Shown here piece by piece: positions 12,556 through 26,889 of a DNA stretch of 64,000 bases (the first letter of the stretch is position 1; each line of letters begins with the position of its first letter). This stretch comes from Apodemus sylvaticus (Eukaryota > Chordata > Mammalia > Rodentia > Muridae): the NCBI RefSeq assembly GCF_947179515.1, contig NC_067490.1, positions 32,600,925-32,664,924 on the forward strand, in the 5' to 3' direction. Made by a program: the position numbers and the translations under genes. The notes under the pieces were generated by a model. It saw nothing but the letters and a program-made list of their open reading frames with translations, was not told where the DNA came from and ran no database searches.

Positions 12556-13533
12556 GGACCAGCCCCAGCAAGGGGTGTTCTTCTTTCTCATCAGTTTTTC
12601 TTGAGACAGCAGAGGGAGAAGAGTGTAGGGGGTAGGGTGGGAAGGTAAGACTTGGTCTTATGAAATTCTGGAGAAAGACTTTCTTACTAGATTCAGGGGT
12701 AAGATTTTGTCTTATGAGATATTTAGAGTTGCTGTATAATAAAAAAAAAAATACTTAAGTAAGTTACTGTGCTATTGTAGCTGACCTGCATTCTGTGGTA
12801 ACCTGAAACCAGAGACTGCAGTCTCAGGTACTTAGCACCTCATCCTAAAACAGCAGGAGATTAAGTAAAGAATTAACTGCTAGAGCCTTTTCTCTATTGT
12901 CCAGATGCCTCTTGCTTGTTGGGGTAGGGGAATGTTTGGAGCCATAAACTTCTATTGAACCAGGAGAAGAGAATAACACTTGCAGAAAGAAAACTTTTAC
13001 ATAAGCAAATATGCATAATCTTACGTGAGTTCATAAGTAGCTTCAAGTACACAGAGTTCTCATTTATACATTTCCGCACAAATTCAGTTGGGCCCAGCTT
13101 GCATGCATTCTCACAATTACATACGCACACACACATCCATACTTACATATGCATATGGAACAAAAGACCAAGCACAGGAGCAGAAATAACTCACTCATTC
13201 TGGATGCAAAGTGAGCTCCAGTCTTTACTGCATAGAAAAAGAAAAAGCTTCTACCCTTTTAATGCTAAATGAATTAAAACCATGTTTGTAAGAAAAAAAG
13301 AAGAAAAAAGCTTTGTTCTTTTTAATAACACTAAGCCTGCCTTGTCCTTACCATGGGACCTGTTCTGTCCCAAGGTGAGGAGAAGCATGAGTGCTCCTTC
13401 TGCTCTCTGCAGCATTTTCTTTTTTCCTCTTTCCCTCTGCATTCTGCACATTGCTCTCTTAGATTTTTTTTTATTACCTATAGTTTCTAAGTTATCCCAC
13501 TCTTTATTCTCCTTCTAATCTTTATTTACTTTC
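12556..13533. other. Unassigned DNA, possible ERV or LTR material
   Basis: I recognise no gene. The block starts at the 5' limit of an antisense L1 and ends at the tail of a younger one. The opening GGGACCAGCCCCAGCAAGGG and the AATAAAAAAAAAAA at 12737 could belong to an LTR, but I cannot support a family. Frames at 12894-13136 (minus) and 12955-13272 (plus) overlap in opposite directions without recognisable domains. Confidence 0.4.
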
Positions 13534-14266
13534 TTTTTTTTATTCGATATAATTTTTTATTTACATTTCAAATGATTTCCCCTTTTCTAGCCCCCCACTC
13601 CCCAAAAGTCCCGTAAGCCCCCTTCTCTTCCCCTGTCCTCCCACCCACCCCTTCCCACTTCCCCGTTCTGGTTTTGCCAAATACTGCTTCAATGAGTCTT
13701 TCCAGAACCAGGGGCCACTCCTCCTTTCTTCTTGTACCTCATTTGAAGTGTGGATTATGTTTTGGGCATTCCAGTTTTCTAGGTTAATATCCACTTATTA
13801 GTGAGTGCATACCATGATTCACCTTTTGAGTCTGGGTTACCTCACTTAGTATGATGTTCTCTAGCTCCATCCATTTGCCTAAGAATTTCATGAATTCATT
13901 GTTTCTAATGGCTGAATAGTACTCCATTGTGTAGATATACCACATTTTTTGCATCCACTCTTCTGTTGAGGGATACCTGGGTTCTTTCCAGCATCTGGCA
14001 ATTATAAATAGGGCTGCTATGAACATAGTAGAGCATGTATCCTTATTACATGGTGGGGAATCCTCTGGGTATATGCCCAGGAGTGGTATAGCAGGATCTT
14101 CTGGAAGTGAGGTGCCCAGTTTTCGGAGGAACCACCAGACTGCTTTCCAGAGTGGTTGTACCAATTTGCAACCCCACCAGCAGTGGAGGAGTGTTCCTCT
14201 TTCTCCACACCCTCTCCAACACCTGCTGTCTCCTGAATTTTTAATCTTAGCCATTCTGATTGGTGT
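13534..14266 (-). mobile_element. Young rat-type L1, 5'-truncated, antisense
   Basis: A 5'-truncated L1 of about 730 bp. On the minus strand it contains the last 156 codons of ORF2 without interruption (14254 to 13784), then the G-rich 3' UTR and the tail. The encoded part is the ORF2 cysteine-rich carboxy-terminal region (CWRGCGERGTLLHCWWGC), followed by the end of the protein (LISGY). Known role of full-length ORF2p: endonuclease and reverse transcriptase that copy L1 RNA into the genome; this piece lacks both domains and cannot act. By eye it is nearly identical to copies at 23217, 29858 and 52135. I found no target-site duplication. Confidence 0.9.
13784..14254 (-). pseudogene. L1 ORF2 C-terminal fragment, open frame
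   Basis: A 156-codon frame that is the carboxy-terminal portion of L1 ORF2. The first methionine is internal to ORF2 and is not a natural start. It contains the zinc-knuckle-like cysteine cluster and ends at the natural ORF2 stop. It remains open because the insertion is recent, not because the fragment is likely to be expressed. Confidence 0.85.
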
Positions 14267-17200
14267 CTCTCATCCTGCACGGAAGTCACAATGATGCTCC
14301 TACTATCAATGCCTTTTCTCTGAAAGCTATGCCTGTTCCTCTAACTTCTTCTTGAGTTCAGTTCTGTCTAAAAGGTGTTCTGACTAAAAACTTCTTTTCA
14401 GTTCAGTTCCTCTCTCAGCTCAATTCTTCTCACCTCTGGTCCTCTCACCCCAGTTCCTCAGTTCTCACTCTTCTCTTTGTCCTCAGCCCTTAAACATCTT
14501 TCAGAATACATGATCATATGTTACAGAGTTAATCACAAATTCACACAAAAATCAAATCATAAATTGAAATACAAGTGTAGAACAGAGAATGTTTACATGC
14601 ATATCCATTAGGAGTAATTAGCTGGCTAAACAGTCATCACTTGCCTCCACAGATTCACTGGAGGTTTACAAACATAACTAAGCTATTAGTGAAGTTTTGA
14701 ACATTAAAACACGGTCAATATTTTATTATCTATCATAGCACCTAAAATAATTTCTAGTTCCCTTTTTATGACCTTTGATTAATTGTTTTATAACCTCTTG
14801 GAATGTACTCTGAGTAGGACAAAGTCTGGTTGCCATCTAAAATCAATTAACTGGTGACACTTGGGAGACTGGCAGAGTTCTTGTTGCAGTTTTGGCTATC
14901 AGAAAAGGACCTAATAGCAGTCCCATTATAAAGGAGCTTAATAATCACAGATATAATTTTAGGAATTCTTATAGAATCATCATTAAAACTTAAGTCATCT
15001 ATTTATCTACATTGCATTAGTATAAGACGGTTCATCTTTGTATCTTTGTGGATCTGCAGAGATCTGCTCCAAAGAGGCATGTTATTATTTATTGATTATT
15101 ATATATATAATAATAATCAGAAAAATATATTAATAACAGGAATATTTCCTAAAATGAGTCCCTTACAGCCTTGCTTAATAATAGCTCACCTGTCACAGAT
15201 TACATAATAATCCGAAGCAGGCCATTTCACTTATAATCAATATCAGGTGCTTTAATTTATGAAAAATTACAATGATATTTTAAATACAAGAAGTGAACAC
15301 TTATATATAGAAAACCCATCATCCCGATGTCAGCATTTGAGATAAAATGAATTGGATTAAAAAGAGGCCACCAAGAAGTATAATCACCACATTATTCCAA
15401 GATCATGTCCCATAGTCAATAGGTCAAAGTAGATCTGACATTTGTTTTTTAAACAAATTTTCTGTGAAATATACTGGTGCTTTGTTTGTTTTGAGTTGGG
15501 CATTTGGTGTACAGAGACCTTATGGCCCCTGAAACCTGAAGAGTTCTTTACTGCAAAGTTGTACTTGAGGATCAAATTGTTTTTCTCTCCAAATAATTGC
15601 TATAAGAAACACCTAACCAGAACTTTGGCCTCAGAAATCCTTATCTGCTCTGCAGTGAGTCCTTTTCTTCTGCACTCCTTGGTGGTCATGCTTTTTGTTT
15701 CGTCACCCCAAAACACAGCCTTACTTTACTGGCTGATTTTATTTGCTGTGCCTGAGAATTCTCCCACTGCATTCTGTTGAGCTTGGTTGTTTTTCTGCCT
15801 TTTCATTTCTTTAACTGGCAGAGAAACAAATATGTTCAAGACCCCCTAGAAGGTAACATTGCTAGAACCTCATCTCAAGATTTCTTCTGAGAACCAGTGT
15901 TGTGGATGGGCTTGGTGCTCTTTCTATGTTGATGCTAATTTCACTCTCCTGGGAGGGGCTGCAGACAAGGAGTGAGTCACACTCATACTCATCTTATGAA
16001 CTAATCCCATAATGAATAAAGGAGCCAATCACTGGGCGGGTAAGCAGGAATTTAGGGTTCGTAAGGGCTTCAAATATCAAGTGTCATGTGACTTCCCTGC
16101 TTGGATTAGGAATAACAGACTTCAAAGGTGGCTATTTGTTTATATTTTTAGTTTGTTGCTGTTGTTTGAATTTTTTATTTAATATACTCAGTAGTTTCTA
16201 GGGAAGATAAGATTTTCTCAATGATATGCCTCCAATAATGGCCTGCTCACAAAGGGAGCTAACACTCTGAGGTTTGCAGTAGTCCAGTGTTAAATATCAG
16301 TAAATCCAAGATCCAAGTGAGCACTTAAGAGAGGAAGGTTGTCAGGTGCTAGAAAAGCAGCTGCCAAGATAGAGGCAGGATCAGCCTACTTGGGCAAGAC
16401 AAGATCTGGTGGGCCTTTCTGCTCGCTCTTGCTACTTGGTATCTCCATATCCATTTCCTCTAACTGAGATAGAATGGTCCTGCCCCCTTTAAAACTCCTT
16501 TACTTCATGTTGGTGTGCTCATGTTCCCGCCCCATGGCACTCTGGGTATCCTTGCTTTTGCTTTTCTCTTTCAGTTACAATACAAGAGAAAGGTATAGAG
16601 TAGGAAACAGCCTTCCAAGTTTGTTAGCTACTTCTTTTTGTTGTTGTTGAACTTTTCTATGTTTATTATTCTCTAGATTACAGAATTATGTGATCAATTA
16701 CAAGGAAGATCTCCAAATCTTTACAAAACCCTATTTAAATAAAAGGAAAGCAACAATGTTAACATGCTTGCTTCCTAGCTGGATTTAAAAACTGTAATAT
16801 GGATTTCCATCTTATGAAAATAGACAAGAGATTAGAGAGAATCTAAAGCAGAACAACTTGTCCCCTTTCTATTTCACCTGGAATAATTTTTACCTTTCTT
16901 CTTCCCATCCATTAAATGGAAACTCAGAGCTTATGCAAAGCCAAGGACTGGTATTTTCTCACTAGTTTTCACTTGTTCAGACTTCTTTTCGAGATGTGCC
17001 AGATCCCACTCCCTTCTACATGAAACAAGAGGTTATTTTACTTCTCTATAAACAACAGGATCATAAGCCACTATGCAGCTTCCAGCAAAGAGAAAATTGT
17101 TTTATCATTTTGGTTTATTGGCTCTTGTCTTGGCCTGCCCTAAAGATAAGGATAGAAGGACCTAATTTCTATCCCTTACAGTGCAGGGCTTCTCCCTTTA

Positions 17201-17931
17201 ATCTGTCCTGTGATAAGGTAGAAAGGATATTAATAATGATATCTAGAGTACAAGTGAAAACTGGCTTCTCAGGGACAGTATAGCAGGCAGGGGAAAGTGT
17301 GGATCAGTCTTACCCTGGGAACCAACTCTGGAGTATGAAGAGTTATGCCCATCACAATAATTCTATTGGCCAGGAGCTGCCCTCTCTGGATACTGGGCTG
17401 AGAAAATCAGAAGGATTAATCGACATTTCATTGGCATGTCACAATATTTGTTTCACTTCACAAATTAGGAGAAAGGCCTCCTCCATAATCCTCACTGGCT
17501 TAACTCCTGAATAACCATACCATGTTAAACCCCATGTTTACAAAAGAACCCTTAGTCTTTTTTTTCTACCAATGGAAATTTTATATAAACTAGAAGGAAT
17601 GTTTAAATTCTTTATGTCTAACTTACCCTTTACTTACGAGACAACCTGGCACTGACTAAAGCGTACAGGATAAACATGGAGACTGGCACCAAATTGAAAA
17701 TAAAAAATGTCATCTCCCTAAAAGGCTTTTGTCAATAAAACATAAATCCCAAGAGTCACATCTAGGCCTCCTAGAAGTTCTGAAGCCCTAGGGTAAAATC
17801 CTTTCTCCAGAACATGCTTCTTGAATATGCTTGTCTTCCTTGACAAAAAGAACAGCAAAAGAAAGATCCTTACTTTTTATAAAAGAAGAGTATTTGTTAA
17901 GGTTTTTAGCCTGTCTGCCATTGTTTGTAAG
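14267..17931. other. Unassigned DNA, no gene seen
   Basis: I see no supported gene across this stretch. A 27-bp AT-rich palindrome (15093-15119) is listed separately. Around 15900-16560 the sequence includes CCAAT-like and GC-richer parts that may be an old LTR, but the family is not recognised. Frames at 15442-15780 (112 codons), 16996-17283 and 17299-17514 show no recognisable domain or start context. They could be remnants of retroviral or 3' UTR sequence, but I cannot show that. Confidence 0.4.
15093..15119. repeat. AT-rich palindrome
   Basis: TGATTATTAT at the left and ATAATAATCA at the right are exact reverse complements separated by 7 bases, giving a potential small hairpin or cruciform. 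All bases but two are A or T, so chance or microsatellite origin is likely. Confidence 0.8.
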
Positions 17932-19340
<1,409 letters not shown>

Positions 19341-19369
<29 letters not shown>

Positions 19370-19411
19370 TTGATTAAATATAAACAATTAAACAATATAT
19401 AAACAATTACA

Positions 19412-19484
<73 letters not shown>
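19341..19484. repeat. (CA)n(TA)n compound microsatellite, two blocks
   Basis: Two blocks each run CA into TA: 19341-19370 and 19418-19484, separated by an AT-rich spacer. The second TA tract is about 33 bp long and self-complementary. Confidence 0.95.
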
Positions 19485-19491
<7 letters not shown>

Positions 19492-21990
19492 AAACTTTGC
19501 TTTATTGAAGAGGTTTGGTATACCATCTTCCAAGACAAAAATTGCTATCTTCATCAATTCAATGATGCCTATAAAACCAAAGTAGAACACAAAAACAAAA
19601 ACAGCAGACTATAAGTGTTCTTTCAGAGAAAAGGGAACTATGCTTACTTGAGTATCCAGGAACTCTTCTCATCCAGCATGCAATTGTGCTTTAGTTGCAC
19701 ATAACCTGATGGTCTTGAGAAGAAATTAGAATACTTAAGTTAATAATGTTGTAGAAAAGGGCCTCCCCTCATGTTCATGCAGTCATGAGAAAGCAATACC
19801 AAATCAATTCTAAAATACTGATATTCTTGGTAGTGACTTCCCACGTGGTTGCTTTCAGGGGTTTCCAGCCAGTTGCTCCTCATGAAGGCTCTAAATAATT
19901 TTTCCATATTCCTTGGTCTATGAGTGTGAGCTTAGGTAAAACAAAAACTTTGATTTGGCAATTGGGCCTTAGGAAGGGGGACTAGAACTTGATTAATTTC
20001 TACACCCCATTTTTTTCACAACAGATACTAAATTTGTTGATGTTACTAAATCTTATATGATTATTTTATAAAAAAAAGTAACATGTTAGGATGTAAAAGT
20101 AAAAAATATTTTAGAAATAAAGATGAAAATAACTAGATTTATTTTCCAAAATAAAAAACCAAAATGTCAGAAGCTTATGCAAGTCACAGGGTAAGTATTT
20201 AAGATATGTAAAACGATACTTAGACGGGTACTGACTTTTTAAATAGTGGGTATCATCAAGGTTGAGTTTAAGGTGCCTAATTTTTGTTCAAGTTTTTCCT
20301 CAATATTAAACATTCGTTAAATTACCAAATGGCATAACCTTGCTGCTGGGTATTAAATCACCACACTTGAAGACTGGGTATTCAATTATCATACTGACTA
20401 CTGATGTAGTCAGAAAGATTTAAAGGCTGAATATTTCTTCCTTGTCCCCCAAGGTTAGATAGAATCCCAGAGGACTGTGGAACATCTCCCAAAGTATGCT
20501 CTAACTGTGGGGAATTAGCTCGTCTCCTTCTCAGGGATTCCAAGGAGATGCCCCTGAGTAGACACTAGCTATTTTTCAGTCTAGAAAGAGTGGGGTCAAC
20601 AGGAAAAAAAATCCTCCACACTTTGAACAACTGAAAGAAGGGTCAAGCAAAGCCTTTGATTTATATTGACATAGATGGACTAACTGGCAAACGAAAGACT
20701 AGAGGAGCCAAAAGCTCTTCCCAAGCCCCAGTGACTCTGGAAATAAAGTGATTGACTGTCTACATTGTTTAAACTCCCAGCAGATATAATCAGGATTAGA
20801 ACTACTAATATGTTTCTTTAACAGTCTAAGTGATTGTTAAAGTGATAAGTCCTTAAATGTTGTGCTTAAAGTCATGAGATGTTTTTTGACAACTATGTCT
20901 CTGATTTAAAAACAAAAAACAAAACAAAACAAAACAAAAAACAACCAAAAAAAAAAAAAGACAAAATGCAAGCATGAGGTTTGAGGAAATTATTCAGAAT
21001 ACTCCATTAGTTGCATCTCTGACATTGCTGGGCAAGCCTACAGAACATTTCTCCTGAGTTTATATTTCTCTTTTAGATTGTCAGCTAGATGCTGAGGTTT
21101 GGTTGTGATTTCAACAATAAGAATGTGGGTTTCCTTCAGGTTAGGCCCTCCTCTCAAACTGGATATTATGTCAAGTATGTCAGCAGAAGTGTCTGTTGCT
21201 GGAAGGGTGTGAGGAAAGTGGGCCGTGCTTGCAAACAGGAGAGCTGGCAATGTTGAAGCAGGTTCAAAACTCTAGGAAATCTCAGAATTGAGAATGGGAG
21301 GCATGGAACCAGCTTCCTGCTAAGCTCTATCTGTCCTGGAACATATAACCACCCACACCATTGAGAGGACCATGACAATCAGTTACATAGAGGCAACACC
21401 TAAAGTCCTTCTCCATGTAAATAGAAAATCCCCAACATCTCAGACTGAGTCAATGGGAAACATTTATCCCCCAGATCCCTTCCTACTCTCAAAATGTTTA
21501 CAAGGTCCCTATCCACATGAAATGAAGTGCACAAGTTATTTCACCAAGAATCAGCTATTTCATTGAGCTGTAACACTCTGTGGATGAATTTTCTCTCCAA
21601 AATCATTCACTGTTGGACCTCAGACCTGCACATCAGACCAAGCATGTGCCTCCTGTCTGCAGCTACTCACTGCCATTCCTTTCAGTCATCAAACATGACT
21701 TCACTTTCTGTTTTGTTCTCCAGGATTAGCCAATGATGAACACTCTAGTCAAGAAAGTCTGTGAAATGTTCCCTTGTAGCAGCACAATCAGCACTGAAGG
21801 CACTTTTGAAAGAGGCTAGAGATATGATTCTGAGATTAAGTGGACTTGCTGTTCTTTCAGGAGAGACTGTTTAGTCTTCAAATTCACATTGGGCTCACAT
21901 TGGAGTCTATCTGTATCTCTAGGCCAAGTGGATCTCATGCTCATTTTTGGACCTCACAGGTACCTACTTGCACATAGTGTGTGATATGGC

Positions 21991-21991
<1 letters not shown>
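19485..21991. other. Unassigned DNA, no gene seen
   Basis: No gene or named repeat is supported. An A-rich (CAAAA)n tract lies at 20908-20959 and could be the tail of a decayed retroposon, but nothing recognisable precedes it. Short frames 21372-21566, 21527-21736 and 21166-21378 have no recognisable domains. Confidence 0.45.

Positions 21992-22021
<30 letters not shown>
21992..22021. repeat. (GT)n microsatellite
   Basis: Short pure GT tract of about 30 bp. Confidence 0.95.
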
Positions 22022-22023
<2 letters not shown>

Positions 22024-23200
22024 GGAATGAGTGCATTTTAAAAATCATAAAAATGATTGATGTATTAACATATGGAAAATAAATAAGAATGGGTACTTGA
22101 GCAAAACTTGTAAGATTTATGCTATATTTTTTATATTATGTGCATTCTTTAAGCACCATAGCCTGCAAATCATTAAAGAATTTATTGAATTACCGAAAAA
22201 TTCCTTCCCCCCAAAAAAATCTCAGTCAATTTTAAAGGTGTTTCCCTGATGCCAGGAACAGAGAAAAAGAAATTAGAGTCTCTAAATTAAAAGATATTTG
22301 AAGAATTTCCTAAAAACTAAAATGAGTTTGAATGAACTTTGCGTCAACCAGGATGAATGAATTAAACCTCGTGGTTAAGTATGAGAAAAGAAAATCATAG
22401 CAACACTTTTAAAATATGAGATTTCAGTTATCAGCAGACAAAAAGAAAGGTTGGAAATGTTTTACTCTCCAAAGATTGTACAATTTAATAGGCTGCTAAA
22501 CCAGTGAGTCTATCAAATCTGCTAACATAATCAATAAAGGTTTCAAAAATGAACACAGGAAAACAGAGAAATTTGGGTCTATATATAAAAACCCATTAAT
22601 TTAAAAAAAATTACATACAATATAATTTGGAGGCACGGTAACCTTGTCCATCATGAGTTGCAGATAAACTCTGGGTTGCTTTCAGCCCTGTGCACCAGCA
22701 GAGCCAAGTGACTGTTTACAGCCAGCATCTGCTTCCATGATTGACTTGGTGGTTATCTGAATGTGATGAGCATCACTGATGTGAAGGCCCAGATGCTAAT
22801 ATGGTATATTATGTTGGCTTTGATTATTAACATAAAAGAGACCTAATTGCCAAGTGAAAATGAAATGAACTCAGTTCAATTGGAAATATTTAAACTGATT
22901 TCCTTAACAGCTAGATGAAACCTACATTTTTGCCTGAATTTGCTGTGTGTATTGTCGCAAGGCTGAAGGACAACAAGCTTTCTGTGGATTCATTCAAAAG
23001 ATGTCTGCTCAGCTTACAGGCTGCCTTTTTCTTTGCCTGTGTTATTCTCTTCCTCTCTCTTTCCTTCCTTTCCTAGTTCCCTTCATTCTTCACTCTGTCT
23101 GTTTAGAGCCATGGATCTCATGATAAGGATTTGATTCTTTCCTGTTTAGAAAACAAAGCAAGATTATTTTAGATGCGTGGGTTATTCCATACTAGCCATT
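22022..23200. other. Unassigned, apparently unique DNA
   Basis: No repeat or gene is recognised. The segment 22640-22960 is moderately complex, non-repetitive and free of simple sequence, so it is a reasonable candidate for a conserved non-coding element. Nothing visible proves constraint. Confidence 0.4.
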
Positions 23201-23216
23201 AAGAAGTTATGAAGTA
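23201..23216. repeat. Left target-site duplication of L1 at 23217
   Basis: AAGAAGTTATGAAGTA is repeated exactly at 24143-24158, on the far side of the L1 tail. The bottom strand at the left edge reads CTT/AATGG, consistent with the L1 endonuclease preference. Confidence 0.95.
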
Positions 23217-24142
23217 AAGAACTCAAGAAGTTAGACTCCAGAAAACCGAACAACCCTATTAAAAAATGGGGTACAGAGTTAAACAAAGAATTCTCACCTG
23301 AAAAACTTCAGATGGCAGAGAAGCATCTTAAAAAATGCTCAACTTCATTAGTCATTAGGGAAATGCAAATCAAAACAACCCTAAGATTTCATCTTACACC
23401 AGTCAGAATGGCTAAGATTAAAAATTCAGGAGACAGCAGGTGTTGGAGAGGGTGTAGAGAAAGAGGAACACTCCTCCACTGCTGGTGGGGTTGCAAATTG
23501 GTACAACCACTCTGGAAAGCAGTCTGGCGGTTCCTCCGAAAACTGGGCACCTCACTTCCAGAAGATCCTGCTATACCACTCCTGGGCATATACCCAGAGG
23601 ATTCCCCACCATGTAATAAGGATACATGCTCTACTATGTTCATAGCAGCCCTATTTATAATTGCCAGATGCTGGAAAGAACCCAGGTATCCCTCAACAGA
23701 AGAGTGGATACAAAAAATGTGGTATATCTACACAATGGAGTACTATTCAGCCATTAGAAACAATGAATTCATGAAATTCTTAGGCAAATGGATGGAGCTA
23801 GAGAACATCATACTAAGTGAGGTAACCCAGACTCAAAAGGTGAATCATGGTATGCACTCACTAATAAGTGGTTATTAACCTAGAAAACTGGAATACCCAA
23901 AACATAATCCACACATCAAATGAGATACAAGAAGAAAGCAGGAGTGGTCCCTGGTTCTGGAAAGACTGAGTGAAACAGTATTTGGCAAAACCAGAACGGG
24001 GAACTGGGAAGGGGTGGGAGGGAGGACAGGGGAAGAGAAGGGGGCTTACGGGACTTTCGGGGAGTGGGGGGGGGTCTAGAAAAGGGGAAATCATTTGAAA
24101 TGTAAATAAATTATATCGAATAAAAAAAAAGAATGAAAAAAA
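23217..24142 (+). mobile_element. Young rat-type L1, 5'-truncated
   Basis: A 926-bp 5'-truncated L1 bounded by perfect 16-bp target-site duplications. It starts inside ORF2 (AAGAACTCAAGAAG), continues through the ORF2 carboxy-terminus (frame 23312-23878), the G-rich 3' UTR (about 23990-24080) and the TATATCGAATAAAAAAAA end, with an impure A-rich tail to 24142. The perfect duplication and intact frame argue for recent insertion. It lacks promoter, endonuclease and RT, so it is immobile. Confidence 0.96.
23312..23878 (+). pseudogene. L1 ORF2 C-terminal fragment, open frame
   Basis: A 188-codon open frame covering the last part of ORF2p. It includes the conserved block MAEKHLKKCSTSLVIREMQI, the cysteine cluster CWRGCRERGTLLHCWWGC and the natural end LISGY. 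In full-length ORF2p this carboxy-terminal region binds RNA and supports retrotransposition; here the endonuclease and RT domains upstream are missing. The first ATG is internal to ORF2. Compared with the copy at 30308 it has an R for G change in the cysteine cluster. Confidence 0.88.
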
Positions 24143-24158
24143 AAGAAGTTATGAAGTA
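24143..24158. repeat. Right target-site duplication of L1 at 23217
   Basis: Exact second copy of AAGAAGTTATGAAGTA, immediately after the A-rich tail. Confidence 0.95.
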
Positions 24159-25510
24159 TATTTAAATATTTTGGAGTTTCAAAAAATATCCAGAAGTTAT
24201 GAATGAATGAAGGTTAATACTATATTTCACAAGCTACCCCAAAAGGTCAGTTAAAGGTGAGATCCAGAGACTACTCAATTTCCTAAGGAAATGGGGAAAT
24301 GATGCTTGCAAAAGCTTACCATAGACTTCTGTGCTGAAGGCAATGAATATGATATCAATAAACAAGATTCAGCAGCTCAATCATTTCTGCCTCCTGTAAG
24401 CTAAATAGAGGGCAGAGAGGGACACGGCTGTGCTATAAAGCTCTAATGTTGCTAATCAGGAAATGTAGAGAACAAAAGGACAAAGCACTAGGAAAGAGAA
24501 AACAGGAGCTGTAGTTGCAATTTAGGAAAAACATTACAATGCAATAATTATGAGAAAATACTAAGTAGGCTCTGTGCTCATACATTTGAAACCTCCACAA
24601 AGCAGATCATTTGCTAGCAAAACATAAGGAATGAGATTATCCCTATAAAGGAAAACAAGCAATAGTGAATAAAATCTGGGAGAAAGTTAACTATTTCTAT
24701 AAAATAAAGACTTGAGTCTATACTAATTCATGACTTGGGTCTTCTAAATTATTATTGAGAAAATAATTTTACTAAAGACTAGCTATATACCATCAATAAA
24801 CATTTTAATCTATTTCATAAGTGATTTGGTAACTGACTTTGTAGTTAATAAGATAAATTTTAGGAACAATATAAAGTTTTGTTAGATAAAATCCCAGCAC
24901 TATATAACCATCTGTAACCATACATTGAACATTCACAATGACTATGATGGTAAATTCCAAGAGTTCTCATGATTAAAAAATGATAAGTATATGAGATGAT
25001 GTTAATGAGCTTAATTTAACCATTCAACAAAAATATATTCAACTCTATTTATTAATTAAAAATAAATGTAAAAGTTAACAGGATTTTGTGAGTTTGGGTT
25101 CTCATCGATCGTTAAAATTTGTTATCTTTTCACAGTTTTAATTCTTATTTTGCAAAAGAATATGTTTAGCTGTAAATTAGTGAATACTTATTTTTAACCA
25201 AATGAGTATGATGTGATTTTAGTTCACCTAATTAAACATACAAGCCCTTGTCAGATTTCTACTGATAGGCTTATTCAGGTCTCCAATAGTGTTTAATATT
25301 AAGACATAGCTCTTGATTTTCTCACAAAAATTGGTTTACCCCATTTTCAGGCAAAACTTGTTTCTTTGGTTCTAGAGAGTATGAGCAGTGCTTGGGAATG
25401 TCTTCTCTAAAGAAAATACCCATTAATTTTAAAAAAAAATTGCATTCCATGATGGTGACAGAAAGTAATAAAGTCAAAGATGGTGAGGAAAAACTCCAAT
25501 CATAAAAGAA
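24159..25510. other. Unassigned AT-rich DNA
   Basis: No gene or named repeat is supported. Confidence 0.5.
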
Positions 25511-25790
25511 CACACATGGAATGCAATCACTGATAAGTGGATATTAGCCCAGAAGCTCAGAATACCCAAGACACAATTAACATATCAAATGATTTCCAAG
25601 AAGAAGGAAGGAGAGGGCCTTGGTCCAGGAAATGTTTGATGCAGTAATGTAGGGGATTACCAGGACAGGGTAAGGGTAAGGGGTTGATTGGGGAACAGGA
25701 GGAGGGGAGATGGCTTATGGGACTTTCAGAGGGGCTCAAGAAAGGGGAAATCATTTGCAATGTAAATAAAGAATGTAGGAAAATAAAAAA
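25511..25790 (+). mobile_element. L1 3' UTR fragment
   Basis: It begins with GGAATGCAATCACTGATAAG (end of ORF2 region), then GTGGATATTAGCCCAGAAGC. The 3' UTR follows, with GGACTTTCAGAGGGG and AAAGGGGAAATCATTTGCAA, and an A-rich tail. The same subfamily recurs at 58340-58900, where TTAGCCCAGAAGC is also present; the young copies instead read TTAACCTAGAAAAC. No target duplication found. Confidence 0.85.
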
Positions 25791-26889
25791 GAGTGCAGAG
25801 TACACAAATTAGTTCTAATATCCAAGCATTTTGGTGTTGGTATAATGGGTGTGACTATACTTTCTCACCCCAACACCACATACTCCAAAAGACTTTCTGG
25901 ACTCCTTCCCTATTATAGAAGCTTACTGGAGAATAGTTTCTCAGGAATGTACTACCTTTGTCAGACCTTCCTCAGTCTTTGAAACTTGGTAGACTCAAGG
26001 AACCACTACCATTTTCCTCTATATTAAGTAATTAAGTTATTTTTGCATCCCAATCACAGCATCCCCTTTCACTCTACCCTCCCGACATACAGCCTATTTC
26101 TACAGCCTGCCTCCCTTTCTTCTTTGATAGGCAGAAAGTAAGAAAATAGGTTGTGTTTCAGTGATCCTCGGGAAACAGCTCTATCCTCTCCAAACTTCTC
26201 TTAAGCATTCTCAGGCTGAAAGAAGATTTTTGAAGTATATGGAATTTGAGTGGGCCAATATAGAAAAAGATCATTTGAATATTGATATACTTTTCAGAGT
26301 TGGTTTGTCCTAGCATCACTTGAAAAAGGTAGCTATGATTCACATGATTATTGCTGTACATTTAGCAGTCAATGTGACAGGAATCTCACTGAAACACACT
26401 TCTAAGTATCATGCATTATCCTAGACCGATTTTGTACAGAGGGATGAACTAGACAACCAGGATTCATGTTCAGAAGACTTACTCCTCAAAATACAATATG
26501 TGGAAATAATCAAAAGGAATATTTCTGTCTAAATTTTGGAGAGGTTTGCATTTGTTTGATTGGTTACTGGTTTGCATTTGTGTTTTCAGACACTTTTTAT
26601 AGATAGCCAGGCATTTTTGTCTTTTAAATCCTCATGTCTCAGCATCTTGAGAGCTAGAAGTAATGGTGTGAACAACCAAGTCTGGCTGTGAAGTTATTTT
26701 AGAGCAGTCCATTACAAACTTATTAATCTTTTCATGTGAAAGTAAAAGAAAGATAGATTTCTTTTATCATCATTTGCCACTTATAATCTCAATTTACAGA
26801 ACATTTGATCACCTATTTTAGTGAAACTTAACCATTACCATATGCAGGTTTAGGATATTGGCATGTAATATATAATAATCATTAGTTTT
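25791..26889. other. Unassigned DNA, no gene seen
   Basis: No recognisable gene, RNA gene or repeat family. Confidence 0.5.

Noticed and set aside
14350..15200. Possible retroviral env remnant on the minus strand
   Set aside because: A hydrophobic stretch can be read near 14900, but no motif or frame is convincing.
15442..15780. 112-codon plus-strand frame
   Set aside because: No recognised domain, codon use resembles surrounding AT-rich DNA, no neighbouring gene structure.
16996..17514. Two adjacent plus-strand frames, possibly one retroviral protein
   Set aside because: No retroviral motif found and the frames do not join in phase with any recognised domain.
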